From contig JACKDR010000001.1 of the NCBI GenBank assembly GCA_020633495.1, forward strand, positions 1 through 64,000: a DNA stretch of 64,000 nucleotides, written 5' to 3'. The notes under the pieces were generated by a model. It did no database searches. It was given only the letters and a program-made list of their open reading frames with translations, and was not told the DNA's origin. The stretch comes from Kofleriaceae bacterium (GTDB lineage Bacteria > Myxococcota_A > Polyangia > Haliangiales > Haliangiaceae). Shown piece after piece: positions 10,985 through 20,939 of this stretch. The stretch's first letter is position 1. Each line of letters opens with the position of its first letter. The position numbers were made by a program, and so were the translations under genes.

Positions 10985-11014
10985 ACTCTATGCCAGGTTT
11001 CGGGCCGGTGTAAA
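10985..11014 (-). promoter_or_regulatory. Candidate sigma-70-type promoter for the rpoN operon
   Basis: On the minus strand TTTACA (11014-11009) and TAGAGT (10990-10985) are 18 bp apart, about 100 bp before the rpoN start, in a stretch clearly less GC-rich than its surroundings. It is the best -35/-10 pair I can find in the 194-bp divergent interval. No experimental support. Confidence 0.35.
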
Positions 11015-11077
11015 GGAGGATTGGCCTGTGTCTTGCTAAGCGATCTGGCTGGTGTTTGTCGGCGTATCATGCTGCAC

Positions 11078-12400
11078 ATGCGCGCCCCGCTCCTGGCCCT
11101 GGTCTTGGTGGCGGGCTGCCGCTTCGACCCGGCCGGGCTCGAGGGCGGCGCGATCGACGGCGGCGCCGACCCCATCGACGCGGCCCGACCACTGGAGATC
11201 GGGCTCGGCGACGGCTCCGACGGCGCCGGCGACGTCGACGCCGACGGGCCGCTCGACGCGTACACCCACCTGACCGCGGACGCCGACGCCGGCTCGACCC
11301 GCCTGGTCGTCTACGACACCACCGGGTTCGAGGCCGACGACGTGGTCCTGGTCCACCAGGTCGCCGGCGTCGACCCCGCGACCCAGACCTCGGGCGACCA
11401 GACGCCGCTGGACCTGCGCGACGACCCCTCGGGCGCCGGCAACTGGGAGCTGGCCCGGGTCGCGGCGGCCACCGGCACCCGGCTCGACCTGACCCAGCCC
11501 CTGAGCCGGGCCTACCGCGCCCAGCTGAGCCAGGTGGTACGGGTCCCGCAGTACACCGACCTGCGGATCCGCGGCGCCGCCACCGTCACCGCCCCCGCCT
11601 ACGCCCAGAGCGGCGGCGTCATCGCGATCCTGGCCACCGGCGAGATCCGCATCGACGGCGCGATCGACGCCACCGCGGTCGGGTTCCCGGGCGGCGCGCC
11701 GGCAGTCGACCCGGTGGGCACCTACGGCTGCACCCTGCGCGACGGCGACGAGGCCGCCGGCGGCGGCGCGCCCAAGGGCACCGGGCTGGTCGTGGGCGCC
11801 GCCGCGGTCGCCGGCTGGGGCAACGTCGGCAGCGGCGGCGGCGGCGGCGACTGCCACAACGCCGGCGGCGGCGGCGGCGCCGGCGCCGGCCAGGGCGGGC
11901 GCGGCGGCGGAACCTGGGTCGAGAACGCGCCTACGGCGGCCGCGGCGGCGCCCGGTGACCTACGACCCGCGCCAGCTCCTGGTCCTGGGCGGCGGCGGCG
12001 GCGCTGGCGAGGACAACGCCGACGGCACCGACGGCGGCAGCGGCGGCGCGCTGGGGCGGCGGCGTCGTCCTGCTGCGCGCGACCCGCATCTACGGCGGCG
12101 GCGCGATCCACGCCGACGGCGGCGCCAGCGCCGACAGCACCAAGGGACGGCAGCGGCGGCGGCGGCGGCGGCGGCACGCTGCTGCTCGAGGCCGACGCCG
12201 AGATCGACGTCGCGACCGTGACCGCGCGCGGCGGCGCCGGCGGCCGGTCGTCGGAGTCGGGCTCGGGCGGTGGCGGCGGCGGTGGCTGCGCCCGGGTCGA
12301 CGCCCCGACGGTGACGTCGACGGCGGACGTCGGCGGCGGCGCCGGCGGCAACCGCGCCAACGCCGGGCTGCCCGGCCAGGCCGGCCTCGTCACGCCCTGA
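11078..12400 (+). pseudogene. Gly-rich lipoprotein gene, broken by several frame changes (probable indels)
   Basis: The start MRAPLLALVLVAGCRFDPAG has a clear lipobox (VAGC). In the first frame the protein is well-behaved to about 11936 (Asp-rich N-terminus, then DAYTHLTADADAG and a beta-rich domain, then GGGG-rich segments). After that, sensible sequence jumps between frames: AYGGRGGA around 11937-11965, PVTYDPRQLLVLGGGG at about 11966-12050, VVLLRATRIYGGGAIHADGG at about 12061-12146, and back to the first frame for DGSGGGGGGGTLLLEADAEI to the stop. The net shift is zero. Intact relatives in this phylum are Gly-rich surface proteins of unknown function. Either the gene is decayed or the assembly has indels in GGC-runs; I favour the latter. 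ATG 11069 is an alternative start. The gene is convergent with pyrG, with 3 bp between stops. Confidence 0.6.
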
Positions 12401-12403
12401 CGG

Positions 12404-14029
12404 TCAGCGCGCGGCGCGGCGCGAGGCGTGCTCGACCGCGGCCTTGACGAAGCGCGCGAACAGCGGGTGCGGCGCCCACGGCCGCGACTTGAACTCGGGG
12501 TGGAACTGGCAGGCGACGAAGTACGGGTGCACCGCCACGGGCAGCTCGATCATCTCGACGAGGCGACCGTCCGGCGACAGGCCCGACAGCACCATGCCGT
12601 GGCGCTCCAGGGTGTCGCGGTAGTTGTTGTTGACCTCGTAGCGGTGGCGGTGGCGCTCGCTGATCTCCGACGTGCCGTAGGCCTCGGCGGCGCGGCTGCC
12701 GACCTTGAGCACGCACGGGTACGCGCCCAGGCGCATCGTGCCGCCCTTCTCGGTGATGCCGCGCTGGTCGGGCATGAAGTCGACCACCGGGTGCGGGGTC
12801 TTGTCGTCGAGCTCGGTCGAGTTGGCGTCGGCCAGGCCGCAGACGTCGCGGGCGAACTCGATCACCGCCATCTGCAGGCCGAGGCAGATGCCGAAGAACG
12901 GCAGCTTCTGCTCGCGGGCCAGCCGGACCGCGGCGATCTTGCCCTCGGTGCCGCGGGCGCCGAACCCGGGCGCGACCAGGACGCCGTCGACGTCGCCGAG
13001 CACCGCGGCGGCGCCGTCCTGCTCGATCAGCTCGCTGTCGAGGTGGCGGATCTCGACCTTGCAGTCGTTGGCGATGCCGCCGTGGATCAGCGCCTCGTTG
13101 AGGCTCTTGTACGACTCGACCAGCTGGACGTACTTGCCGACGAAGCCGATCGCGACCTTGCGCTTGGGCTGGGTGACGGTGCGGACCACGTCCTCCCAGG
13201 CGTCGAGCCGCGACGCCCGCGACCAGATGTTGAGCAGCTGGGCGATCTTGCCGTCGAAGCCCTGCTCGGCGAAGCGCAGCGGCAGCTCGTAGACGGTGGC
13301 GCAGTCGACCGACTGGTAGACCGCGTCGCCGGCGACGTTGCAGAACATCGCCGTCTTCTTGATCAGGTCGGGCTCGAGCGGCTGCTCGCAGCGCACGACC
13401 AGGATGTCGGCCTGGATGCCGATCTCGCGCAGCTTCTGGACCGAGTGCTGGGTCGGCTTGGTCTTGAACTCGCCGGCCGCCTTGATGAAGGGCACCAGCG
13501 TGACGTGCACCGACACCGAGTTCTGGGTGCCGAGCTCGACGCGGAGCTGGCGCACGGCCTCGAGGAACGGCAGCGACTCGATGTCGCCGACGGTGCCGCC
13601 GACCTCGACGATCAGCAGGTCGAGGCCCTCGGCGCAGCGCAGGATGCGCGCCTTGATCTCGTCGGTGATGTGGGGGATGACCTGGACCGTCGAGCCCAGG
13701 TACTCGCCGCGCCGCTCCTTGGCGATCACCGCCGAGTAGACCTGGCCGGTCGTGATGTTGTTGAGCTTCGACATCCGGGTCGAGACGAAGCGCTCGTAGT
13801 GGCCCAGATCGAGATCGGTCTCGGCGCCGTCGTCGGTGACGAAGACCTCGCCGTGCTGGATCGGGTTCATCGTGCCCGGATCCACGTTGATGTACGGATC
13901 GAGCTTCATGTTGGCGACCTTGAGGCCGCGGTTCTCCATGAGCGCGCCCACCGACGCCGAGACCATCCCCTTGCCGAGCGAGGAGACCACGCCGCCGGTC
14001 ACGAACACGAATTTGGTCTGGTTGGCCAT
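12404..14029 (-). CDS. pyrG: CTP synthase
   Basis: 541 residues, the standard length. The N-terminal amidoligase domain opens MANQTKFVFVTGGVVSSLGK with the P-loop-like GGVVSSLGKG, then KLDPYINVDPGTM and GEVFVTDDGAETDLDLGHYE. The C-terminal class I glutamine amidotransferase domain has the nucleophile loop FFGICLGLQM and the His/Glu pair near QFHPEF. It makes CTP from UTP, ATP and glutamine in the cytoplasm. It is transcribed alone here, divergent from a membrane-protein gene 176 bp away. No kdsA or eno neighbour is seen. Confidence 0.97.
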   Translation of the reverse strand: MANQTKFVFVTGGVVSSLGKGMVSASVGALMENRGLKVANMKLDPYINVDPGTMNPIQHGEVFVTDDGAETDLDLGHYERFVSTRMSKLNNITTGQVYSAVIAKERRGEYLGSTVQVIPHITDEIKARILRCAEGLDLLIVEVGGTVGDIESLPFLEAVRQLRVELGTQNSVSVHVTLVPFIKAAGEFKTKPTQHSVQKLREIGIQADILVVRCEQPLEPDLIKKTAMFCNVAGDAVYQSVDCATVYELPLRFAEQGFDGKIAQLLNIWSRASRLDAWEDVVRTVTQPKRKVAIGFVGKYVQLVESYKSLNEALIHGGIANDCKVEIRHLDSELIEQDGAAAVLGDVDGVLVAPGFGARGTEGKIAAVRLAREQKLPFFGICLGLQMAVIEFARDVCGLADANSTELDDKTPHPVVDFMPDQRGITEKGGTMRLGAYPCVLKVGSRAAEAYGTSEISERHRHRYEVNNNYRDTLERHGMVLSGLSPDGRLVEMIELPVAVHPYFVACQFHPEFKSRPWAPHPLFARFVKAAVEHASRRAAR

Positions 14030-14205
14030 GCGTCGAGTTCCCGTCGTCGGACGACGCGCGCCGTGCGCGTCGATGCGCGGGTTCTACCTGTCGGCCCTGA
14101 CGTTGGCAACGGCCAAGTGCGCGGAGCTGCACGCGGATCGTCGCGGCGCACCGTCGTCGGGGATCGCGGACGAAAACCGCGGATCGATCTGGAAGGGAAC
14201 GCGCT

Positions 14206-14997
14206 ATGGTGCGAGTCGGGAAAGGGTCCCCCGGGGTTCTGGACATGTCGGCGTTCCGCGACGATCGCGACGGGCTGCATCAGGAGATCGCGGAGCTGCG
14301 ACGCCGGCTCGACGACGCGCAGGGGCGCGCCCGCGACGCCGCGCGGGCCGCGCGGCGGCTGCGCCACCGCACGGTGATGTCGTCGCTGGTCGTGGGCGGC
14401 ATCCTCGGCGGCCTGTTCGGCGCCCGGCTCCTGCTCGACGAGGGCCAGCCGGTGCCGCCGTGGCTGTACTGGACCGGCGGCGGCATCTTCGCGCTGGCGA
14501 TCGGTGGCCTGCTCGGGCGCCGGCTGCGCGCCGGCCCCGCCGAGCTCGAGGTCCTCCACGAGGGCGGTCAGCGCTACGTCTACGTCGAGCCCGGCGACCA
14601 GGCGTGGACGATCTCGCGATCGCGGGTCGGCACCCTGCCGGCGGCGCCCGCGACCCTGCGGCTGGCGGCGCGCGCGATCGCGTGCACCGACGGCACGCTC
14701 GATCTCGACGCCACCTGCGTCGTGACGATCGGCAAGGACCGGGCGGCGCGCGACCGCGCCCGGCTGCGCCTGCTCGACCGCGGCCCCGACGACGTCGCCG
14801 CCGAGGCGGCGCCGCTGGTCGAGGCGGCGGTGCGCCAGGCGGTCGGCCGCCACGGCCGTGCCGACGCCATCACCGCGCTGCCGGCGATCGGCGCCCGGGC
14901 GCGGATCACCGCCCAGGGCCTGTGCGGCGAGCTCGGCCTCGAGGTCGGGCCGGTGGTGCTGACGCTGCACGGCGGCCGCGTCGACCTCGTCGGCTAG
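14206..14997 (+). CDS. Membrane protein: coiled coil, two TM helices, SPFH/band-7-like C-terminal domain
   Basis: 263 residues from the ATG at 14206, which has GGAAGGG eight bases upstream; Met14 (14245) is an alternative. Residues about 15-50 are a charged coiled coil (LHQEIAELRRRLDDAQGRAR). Two hydrophobic helices lie at about 57-75 and 86-104. The rest resembles an SPFH/band-7 fold: a beta-rich part (YVEPGDQAWTISRSRVGTLP), then an alternating segment VVTIGKDRAARDRARLRLL and a helix EAAVRQAVGRHG, ending GELGLEVGPVVLTLHG. This similarity is by eye only. The function is unknown. It is divergent from pyrG. Confidence 0.6.
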   Translation: MVRVGKGSPGVLDMSAFRDDRDGLHQEIAELRRRLDDAQGRARDAARAARRLRHRTVMSSLVVGGILGGLFGARLLLDEGQPVPPWLYWTGGGIFALAIGGLLGRRLRAGPAELEVLHEGGQRYVYVEPGDQAWTISRSRVGTLPAAPATLRLAARAIACTDGTLDLDATCVVTIGKDRAARDRARLRLLDRGPDDVAAEAAPLVEAAVRQAVGRHGRADAITALPAIGARARITAQGLCGELGLEVGPVVLTLHGGRVDLVG

Positions 14998-15144
14998 CCG
15001 CGCGTCGGCGCGAGGCGGGCTCGGTGCAGGCGCGGCGAGCCCGGCTGCGGGAGAGCGAGCCGATCGGCAGAGCGTGTGAGCCGCTGGCGGCAGGGTCGTG
15101 GTCGCTCCGTCGAGCCGTGAGGGCCGGACCGCGGGACGGGGCTG

Positions 15145-15263
15145 ACGTGGTGGACGTGGTGGACGTGGTGGACGTGGTGGACGTGGTGGACGTGGTGGAC
15201 GTGGTGGACGTGGTGGACGTGGTGGACGTGGTGGACGTGGTGGACGTGGTGGACGTGGTGGAC
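15145..15263 (+). repeat. 9-bp tandem repeat GACGTGGTG, about 13 copies
   Basis: The unit GACGTGGTG is repeated perfectly for 119 bp with no interruption that I can see. The absence of drift implies recent expansion or slippage. Because 9 is divisible by 3, every frame is open across it, giving artificial poly-VDV or poly-HHV translations. It lies 150 bp after the membrane-protein gene and before the GC-rich array. Confidence 0.95.
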
Positions 15264-15339
15264 GGACGTCGCGTCGGTGCTGGCTCCCGGAGGCTCCGGA
15301 GAGGGCGGCGGGGATGGTCGGGATGGTGCGCGGCGCGGC

Positions 15340-15640
15340 GCGGCTGGCTGGCCGCGGGGCCGCGGGGCCGCGGGGCGCGGCGCGGCGCGGCCGGATGGCC
15401 GCGGGGCCGCGGGGGCGCGGCGCGGCGCGGCGCGGCCGGATGGCTGCGGGGCCGCGGGGCGCGGCGCGGCGCGGCCGGATGGCTGCGCAGGGCCGCGGGG
15501 CGCGGCGCGGCTGGCTGGCTGGCCGCGGGGCCGCGGGCGCGGCGCGCGCGGCTGGCTGGCCGCGGGGCCGCGGGCGCGCGGCGCGGCGCGGCTGGCTGGC
15601 CGCGGGGCCGCGGGGCGCGGCGCGGGGCCGTGTGGGGTGC
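15340..15640 (+). repeat. Degenerate GC-rich tandem array (unit about 35-45 bp)
   Basis: About eight imperfect copies of a unit containing CGCGGGGCCGCGG, GCGCGGCGCGGC and either GGCTGGCTGGC or CGGATGGC follow each other. GC content approaches 85-90%. Copies differ by small insertions and deletions, unlike the perfect 9-bp array next door. CCGCGGGGCCGCGG is self-complementary, so each copy can fold. No protein is credible here. The array would be hard to assemble from short reads. Confidence 0.8.
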
Positions 15641-15770
15641 CGCGCGGTCGGGGCGTGGGCTGCGGCGCGGTCGGGGCGTGGCTGCGCGGGCTGGGGCTCC
15701 GGCCCAGCCGGTCGCGGGCTCCCCGATGAGCGTGGTGCTGGCGCCGGCGTGGGTGCAGGACACCACCACC

Positions 15771-15802
15771 GGCGCCGGGCCCGAAGACGGGGGCCCGGCG
15801 CC
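15771..15802 (+). repeat. Perfect 12-bp-stem hairpin
   Basis: GGCGCCGGGCCC (15771-15782) and its exact complement GGGCCCGGCGCC (15791-15802) flank an 8-nt loop, GAAGACGG. No T-tract follows on either strand. It may be a transcription end or a REP-like element; one copy is seen in the window. Confidence 0.6.
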
Positions 15803-16143
15803 TCGGCGCGGGGCGCGAGCGTTGCGGGCGCGGGCCGGGCATCGGGATCGCGACGGCCGTGCGAGCCGTGATTGACGCTGTCCGGGATCCGGACAAGAAA
15901 GACACGGCCCGGGACGATCGTGGTCGTTTGTTCTTGACGGCGTTCGCGGCCGACGACGAGACGCAGGCGCGATGGCGCGGCTGATCGTCGACGAGGCGCG
16001 CAGCTCGGCCCGCTGCGCCGAGAAGCGGACCGCGACGACGACGCGAAGGGTCGAGGTCGGTTGCGGGGCGCCACGGCGACGACAGGAGGTCAAGAATCGT
16101 CGTGGTAGAGAAGGAATGCGCGCGTGCGCAGGGAGGAGTGGAG

Positions 16144-17376
16144 ATGTTCGATCGCGACAACGACGAGGGTGTGGTGTCCAGTGGGCTCGACGGTGTCGGC
16201 TTCGGAGACCGCGACGCAGCCCCTGACTGGCGACAGCTCGATCGCCAGCTGCGCGGCGTCGCCCGGCGACGCGCCGCGCTCGACGCCGAGGAGGCGCGCT
16301 GGCTGGTGCTGGCCCAGCAGGTCGAGCTGCACCGCCGGTTCGGCTACGCGAGCTTGCACGAGTACCTCGAGCGCACGCTCGGCTACGGACCGCGGGCGGC
16401 GCGCGAGCGGCTGCGCGTGGCCAGCGCGCTGCAGGTCCTGCCGCGGACCGCGGCGGCGCTGGCCCGCGGCGAGCAGTCGTACTCGGCGGTGCGCGAGCTG
16501 ACCCGGGTCGTTCGCCAGGACACCGAGCGGGTGTGGCTCGACGCGGCGGCCGGCAAGACGGTGCACGAGATCGAGACCCTGGTCGCCGGGCGCAAGCCCG
16601 GTGATCTACCGGGCGATCCGGTGGATCCGGCGGAGGTCCGGCGCGTGGTTTCGCTGGAGGTCAGCGCCGAGACGTACGCGCTGTGGCGCGACGCGAGGCT
16701 GGCGCTGGAGCTCGAGCGCGGCGAGGCCGTGCCCGACGACGAGCTGCTGCGGGTGCTGTGCCTCGGGATGCTGGCGGGCGAGCCGGCTCCATCGAGCGAA
16801 CGCGGCAAGCGCGGGCGCGCGGCGTACCAGATCGCCTTGATGCAGTGCCCCGACTGCGAGCGTGTGACCCAGGACGGCGGCGGCCGCGCCGTCGAGGTGC
16901 CGGCGACCGTCGTCGCGCGTGCGCGCTGTGACGCGCGCGTGCTCGGCCGGGTCGATGGCGACGTTCATCTGGGCGCGAAGCCGACCCAGACCATCCCGGC
17001 GCCGGTGCGCGCGGCGGTGGTCGCCCGAGACCACGGCCGCTGCCGGGTGCCGGGCTGCCGGGCGTCGCGATGGGTCGAGGTCCACCACGTGCAGCCGCGG
17101 GCGCAGGGCGGTCCGCATACGCTGGCGAACCTGATCTCGCTATGCGGCGGCCATCACGACGCGGTCCATGTGGGCCGCTTGAAGATCACGCGGTCGGCGT
17201 CGGGTGAGGTCGGGTTCGTGCACGCCGATGGCCGGCGGTACGGCGCGCCGCCGAGAACCAGCGACGAACGGGACGAGCCGGCCGCGGTCCGCGTGGGCCG
17301 CGCCGGCGCGGCCGCCATGGACCTGTCGCTGGCGCAGTGGATCGAGCGACCGATGCGGCTGGTGACGCGACGATGA
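16144..17376 (+). CDS. HNH endonuclease, DUF222 (13E12-repeat) type
   Basis: 410 residues from the ATG at 16144, which has GGGAGGAG five bases upstream; a GTG at 16102 is an in-frame alternative. The N-terminal two thirds is helical and DUF222-like, with HRRFGYASLHEYLERTLGYG, a typical segment of this family. The C-terminal HNH domain has RDHGRCRVPGCRASRW, VHHVQPRAQGG, LANLISLC and HHDAVH, giving the Cys/His zinc ligands and the catalytic His pair. Proteins of this kind are often multi-copy in actinobacteria and Myxococcota and are suspected of mobility, but their job is not settled. The gene stands alone beside the repeat-filled interval and converges with accC. Confidence 0.85.
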   Translation: MFDRDNDEGVVSSGLDGVGFGDRDAAPDWRQLDRQLRGVARRRAALDAEEARWLVLAQQVELHRRFGYASLHEYLERTLGYGPRAARERLRVASALQVLPRTAAALARGEQSYSAVRELTRVVRQDTERVWLDAAAGKTVHEIETLVAGRKPGDLPGDPVDPAEVRRVVSLEVSAETYALWRDARLALELERGEAVPDDELLRVLCLGMLAGEPAPSSERGKRGRAAYQIALMQCPDCERVTQDGGGRAVEVPATVVARARCDARVLGRVDGDVHLGAKPTQTIPAPVRAAVVARDHGRCRVPGCRASRWVEVHHVQPRAQGGPHTLANLISLCGGHHDAVHVGRLKITRSASGEVGFVHADGRRYGAPPRTSDERDEPAAVRVGRAGAAAMDLSLAQWIERPMRLVTRR

Positions 17377-17425
17377 GCGGGCGCCGCGCGGTCGCCGCCC
17401 GCGACAACGATCTTGACGCTGGCTC

Positions 17426-19000
<1,575 letters not shown>

Positions 19001-19042
19001 TACCCGAACGCGGGCCGCGAGCGGGCTTCGGTCGGGCGCCGG

Positions 19043-20812
19043 CTACGGGGTCGCCGCGGCGCCGCCCTTGCGGCCGTCGCCGGCGGCCTCGCGGCGGCCG
19101 TCGGGGCGGACCACGATCAGCTGGACCGCGGTCGGCTGGCTGATGTCGCCGAGGACGCGGCCGCGCCGCTCGAGGCCGGCGCGGACGTCGGCGGGGATGT
19201 CGGGCTCGACGAACAGGGTGTCGGGCAGCCACTGGTGGTGGACGCGCGGGCTGTCGACCGCGGCGCGGGCGTCCATGCCGTAGACGAAGACGTTGAGGAT
19301 CACCTGGGCCACGTTCGAGATGATCTGCGGGCCGCCCGAGCCGCCGACGCAGCCGACCACGCGATCGCCGTCGAACAGCAGCGTCGGCGTCATCGACGAC
19401 AGCGGCTTCTTGCCCGGCGCGACCAGGTTGAGCTCGCTCTGGACCAGGCCGAAACCGTTGGCGACCCCGGCTTGCAGCGCGAAGTCGTCGATCTGGTTGT
19501 TGAGGACGACGCCGGTCGACGACACCAGCTTGCTGCCGAAGTAGCCGTTGACCGTGGTCGTCATCGACACCGCGTTGCCGTCGCCGTCGATCACGCACAG
19601 GTGGCTGGTGCCGCCGTCGGGGCGGACCGCGCCGGGCGCGGCCAGCTCGGGGTGGCCGTAGGCGTCGTGGGCCCCGACGTGGTCGGGATCGATGCGCGCC
19701 GCGATCGCGTCGAGCGACGCCGGGTCGAGCATCGACGCCGCCAGCGCCGCCGCGGCGGCCTCGTCGCCGAGGGCGCGGGCGCGATCGGCGAAGCCGTGCT
19801 CGAGCGCCTCGGCGGTCAGGTGCAGCGCCGCCGACGAGCCCGCGCCCATCGCGGCGAGATCGAGGCCGCGGCGGGCCAGCGCGTCGAGGATGCCGAGCGC
19901 CTCGAGCAGGACGGTGCCGCCCGACGACGGCAGCGGCATCGTCGCGATCCGCAGGCCGTGCCAGGCGCCCCACAGCGGCTCGCGCTCGGTGACCTGGTAG
20001 CCGGCGAGGTCGTCGGTGGTCAGCACGCCGCCGGCCGCGGTCGTGGTCGCGACCAGGTCGGCCGCGATCGGGCCCCGGTAGAAGGCGTCGGCGCCGCCGG
20101 CCGCGATCGCCTGCAACGTCGCGGCCAGGGCCTCGCGGTCGACGCGGTCCCCCTGCTCGACCGGCGTGCCGCCGGGCGCGAGCAGGGCGCGCAGCGGATC
20201 GTAGGCGACGCCGGCGGGCAGGCCGCCGGCGACCCGGGCCGCGGCGCGGCCGAGGAAGTAGCTGACCGCGAAGCCGTCGCGGGCCAGGCGAGCGGCGGGC
20301 TGGACGACCCGGCGCCACGACAGCGCGCCGTACGCGCGCTGCATCGCGTAGACGCCGGCGACCTCGCCGGGCACGCCGACCGCGAGGCCGCCGGTGCGGC
20401 TCAGCGACGGGTCGAGCTTGCCGTCGACGACGAAGTCGCCGGGGTCGAGCGCGGCCGGCGCGATCTCGCGGAAGTCGTAGACGTGGACCTTCCGCTCGGC
20501 GGCGACGTAGACCAGCGCGAAGCCGCCGCCGCCGATGCCCGACGAGGTCGGGTTGACGACGCCGAGGGTGAACGCCGTGGCCGCCGCGGCGTCGACGGCG
20601 TTGCCGCCGCGGCCCAGGATGCGCGCGCCGACCTCGGCCGCCGTCGGATCGTCGGCGGCGACGACCCCCGCGCGTGTGGTGAGAGGTGGGCCGTGCGCGG
20701 CCTCCGCGGCGGGCTGCACCGACGGTGACAGCAGCGCCAGCGCGGCGGCGCCGAGGACGGCGGCGCAACGCCACGTTGCATTCCGCCGGGTCATGCCTTT
20801 AAGATGAAGCAT
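19043..20812 (-). CDS. ggt: Gamma-glutamyltransferase (Ntn hydrolase)
   Basis: 589 residues from the ATG at 20812 (AAGG seven bases upstream). An in-frame ATG at 20794 is too close to its AAAGG. The N-terminus is a signal peptide with a hydrophobic core (AAVLGAAALALLSPSV), so the enzyme is exported. The large subunit has GGNAVDAAAATAF and SSGIGGGGF. The autocatalytic cleavage site and nucleophile Thr is in DGGTSHLCVIDGDGNAVSMT, and GGSGGPQII lies in the small subunit. It hydrolyses or transfers gamma-glutamyl groups from glutathione and related peptides in the periplasm. It ends 42 bp before accC on the same strand. Confidence 0.93.
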   Translation of the reverse strand: MLHLKGMTRRNATWRCAAVLGAAALALLSPSVQPAAEAAHGPPLTTRAGVVAADDPTAAEVGARILGRGGNAVDAAAATAFTLGVVNPTSSGIGGGGFALVYVAAERKVHVYDFREIAPAALDPGDFVVDGKLDPSLSRTGGLAVGVPGEVAGVYAMQRAYGALSWRRVVQPAARLARDGFAVSYFLGRAAARVAGGLPAGVAYDPLRALLAPGGTPVEQGDRVDREALAATLQAIAAGGADAFYRGPIAADLVATTTAAGGVLTTDDLAGYQVTEREPLWGAWHGLRIATMPLPSSGGTVLLEALGILDALARRGLDLAAMGAGSSAALHLTAEALEHGFADRARALGDEAAAAALAASMLDPASLDAIAARIDPDHVGAHDAYGHPELAAPGAVRPDGGTSHLCVIDGDGNAVSMTTTVNGYFGSKLVSSTGVVLNNQIDDFALQAGVANGFGLVQSELNLVAPGKKPLSSMTPTLLFDGDRVVGCVGGSGGPQIISNVAQVILNVFVYGMDARAAVDSPRVHHQWLPDTLFVEPDIPADVRAGLERRGRVLGDISQPTAVQLIVVRPDGRREAAGDGRKGGAAATP

Positions 20813-20939
20813 ATCGAAGCCTTGCGATCGTAGCGGGGCGCGGACGAGCCGGGCGCTCGAGCCGTGCCGACGATCTCCCAACTCGCACGCGGCGCAAAGA
20901 CCTCTGGCGTAGTTTGCCCTCACGCCGGCTCATGGGAGG

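Larger units (their letters stand above)
14998..16143 (+). other. 1.1-kb non-coding, repeat-filled interval
   Basis: No frame here has a start, a Shine-Dalgarno sequence and protein-like composition. The long open frames that cross it on both strands are products of extreme GC and of repeats (for example VDV- and HHV-type runs). It holds the 9-bp array, the GC-rich degenerate array and the perfect hairpin listed separately. The last 250 bp before the HNH gene is unremarkable and probably holds its promoter. Confidence 0.65.

Noticed and set aside
15000..15900. Long open frames on both strands through the repeat interval (poly-VDV, poly-HHV, Arg/Pro/Ala-rich).
   Set aside because: They exist because the repeat unit is a multiple of 3 and the region lacks A/T stops. 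Composition is not protein-like and no Shine-Dalgarno site is seen.
16144..17376. Intact mobile element around the HNH gene.
   Set aside because: No transposase, integrase, terminal repeats or target-site duplication seen; only the nuclease and nearby repeats.
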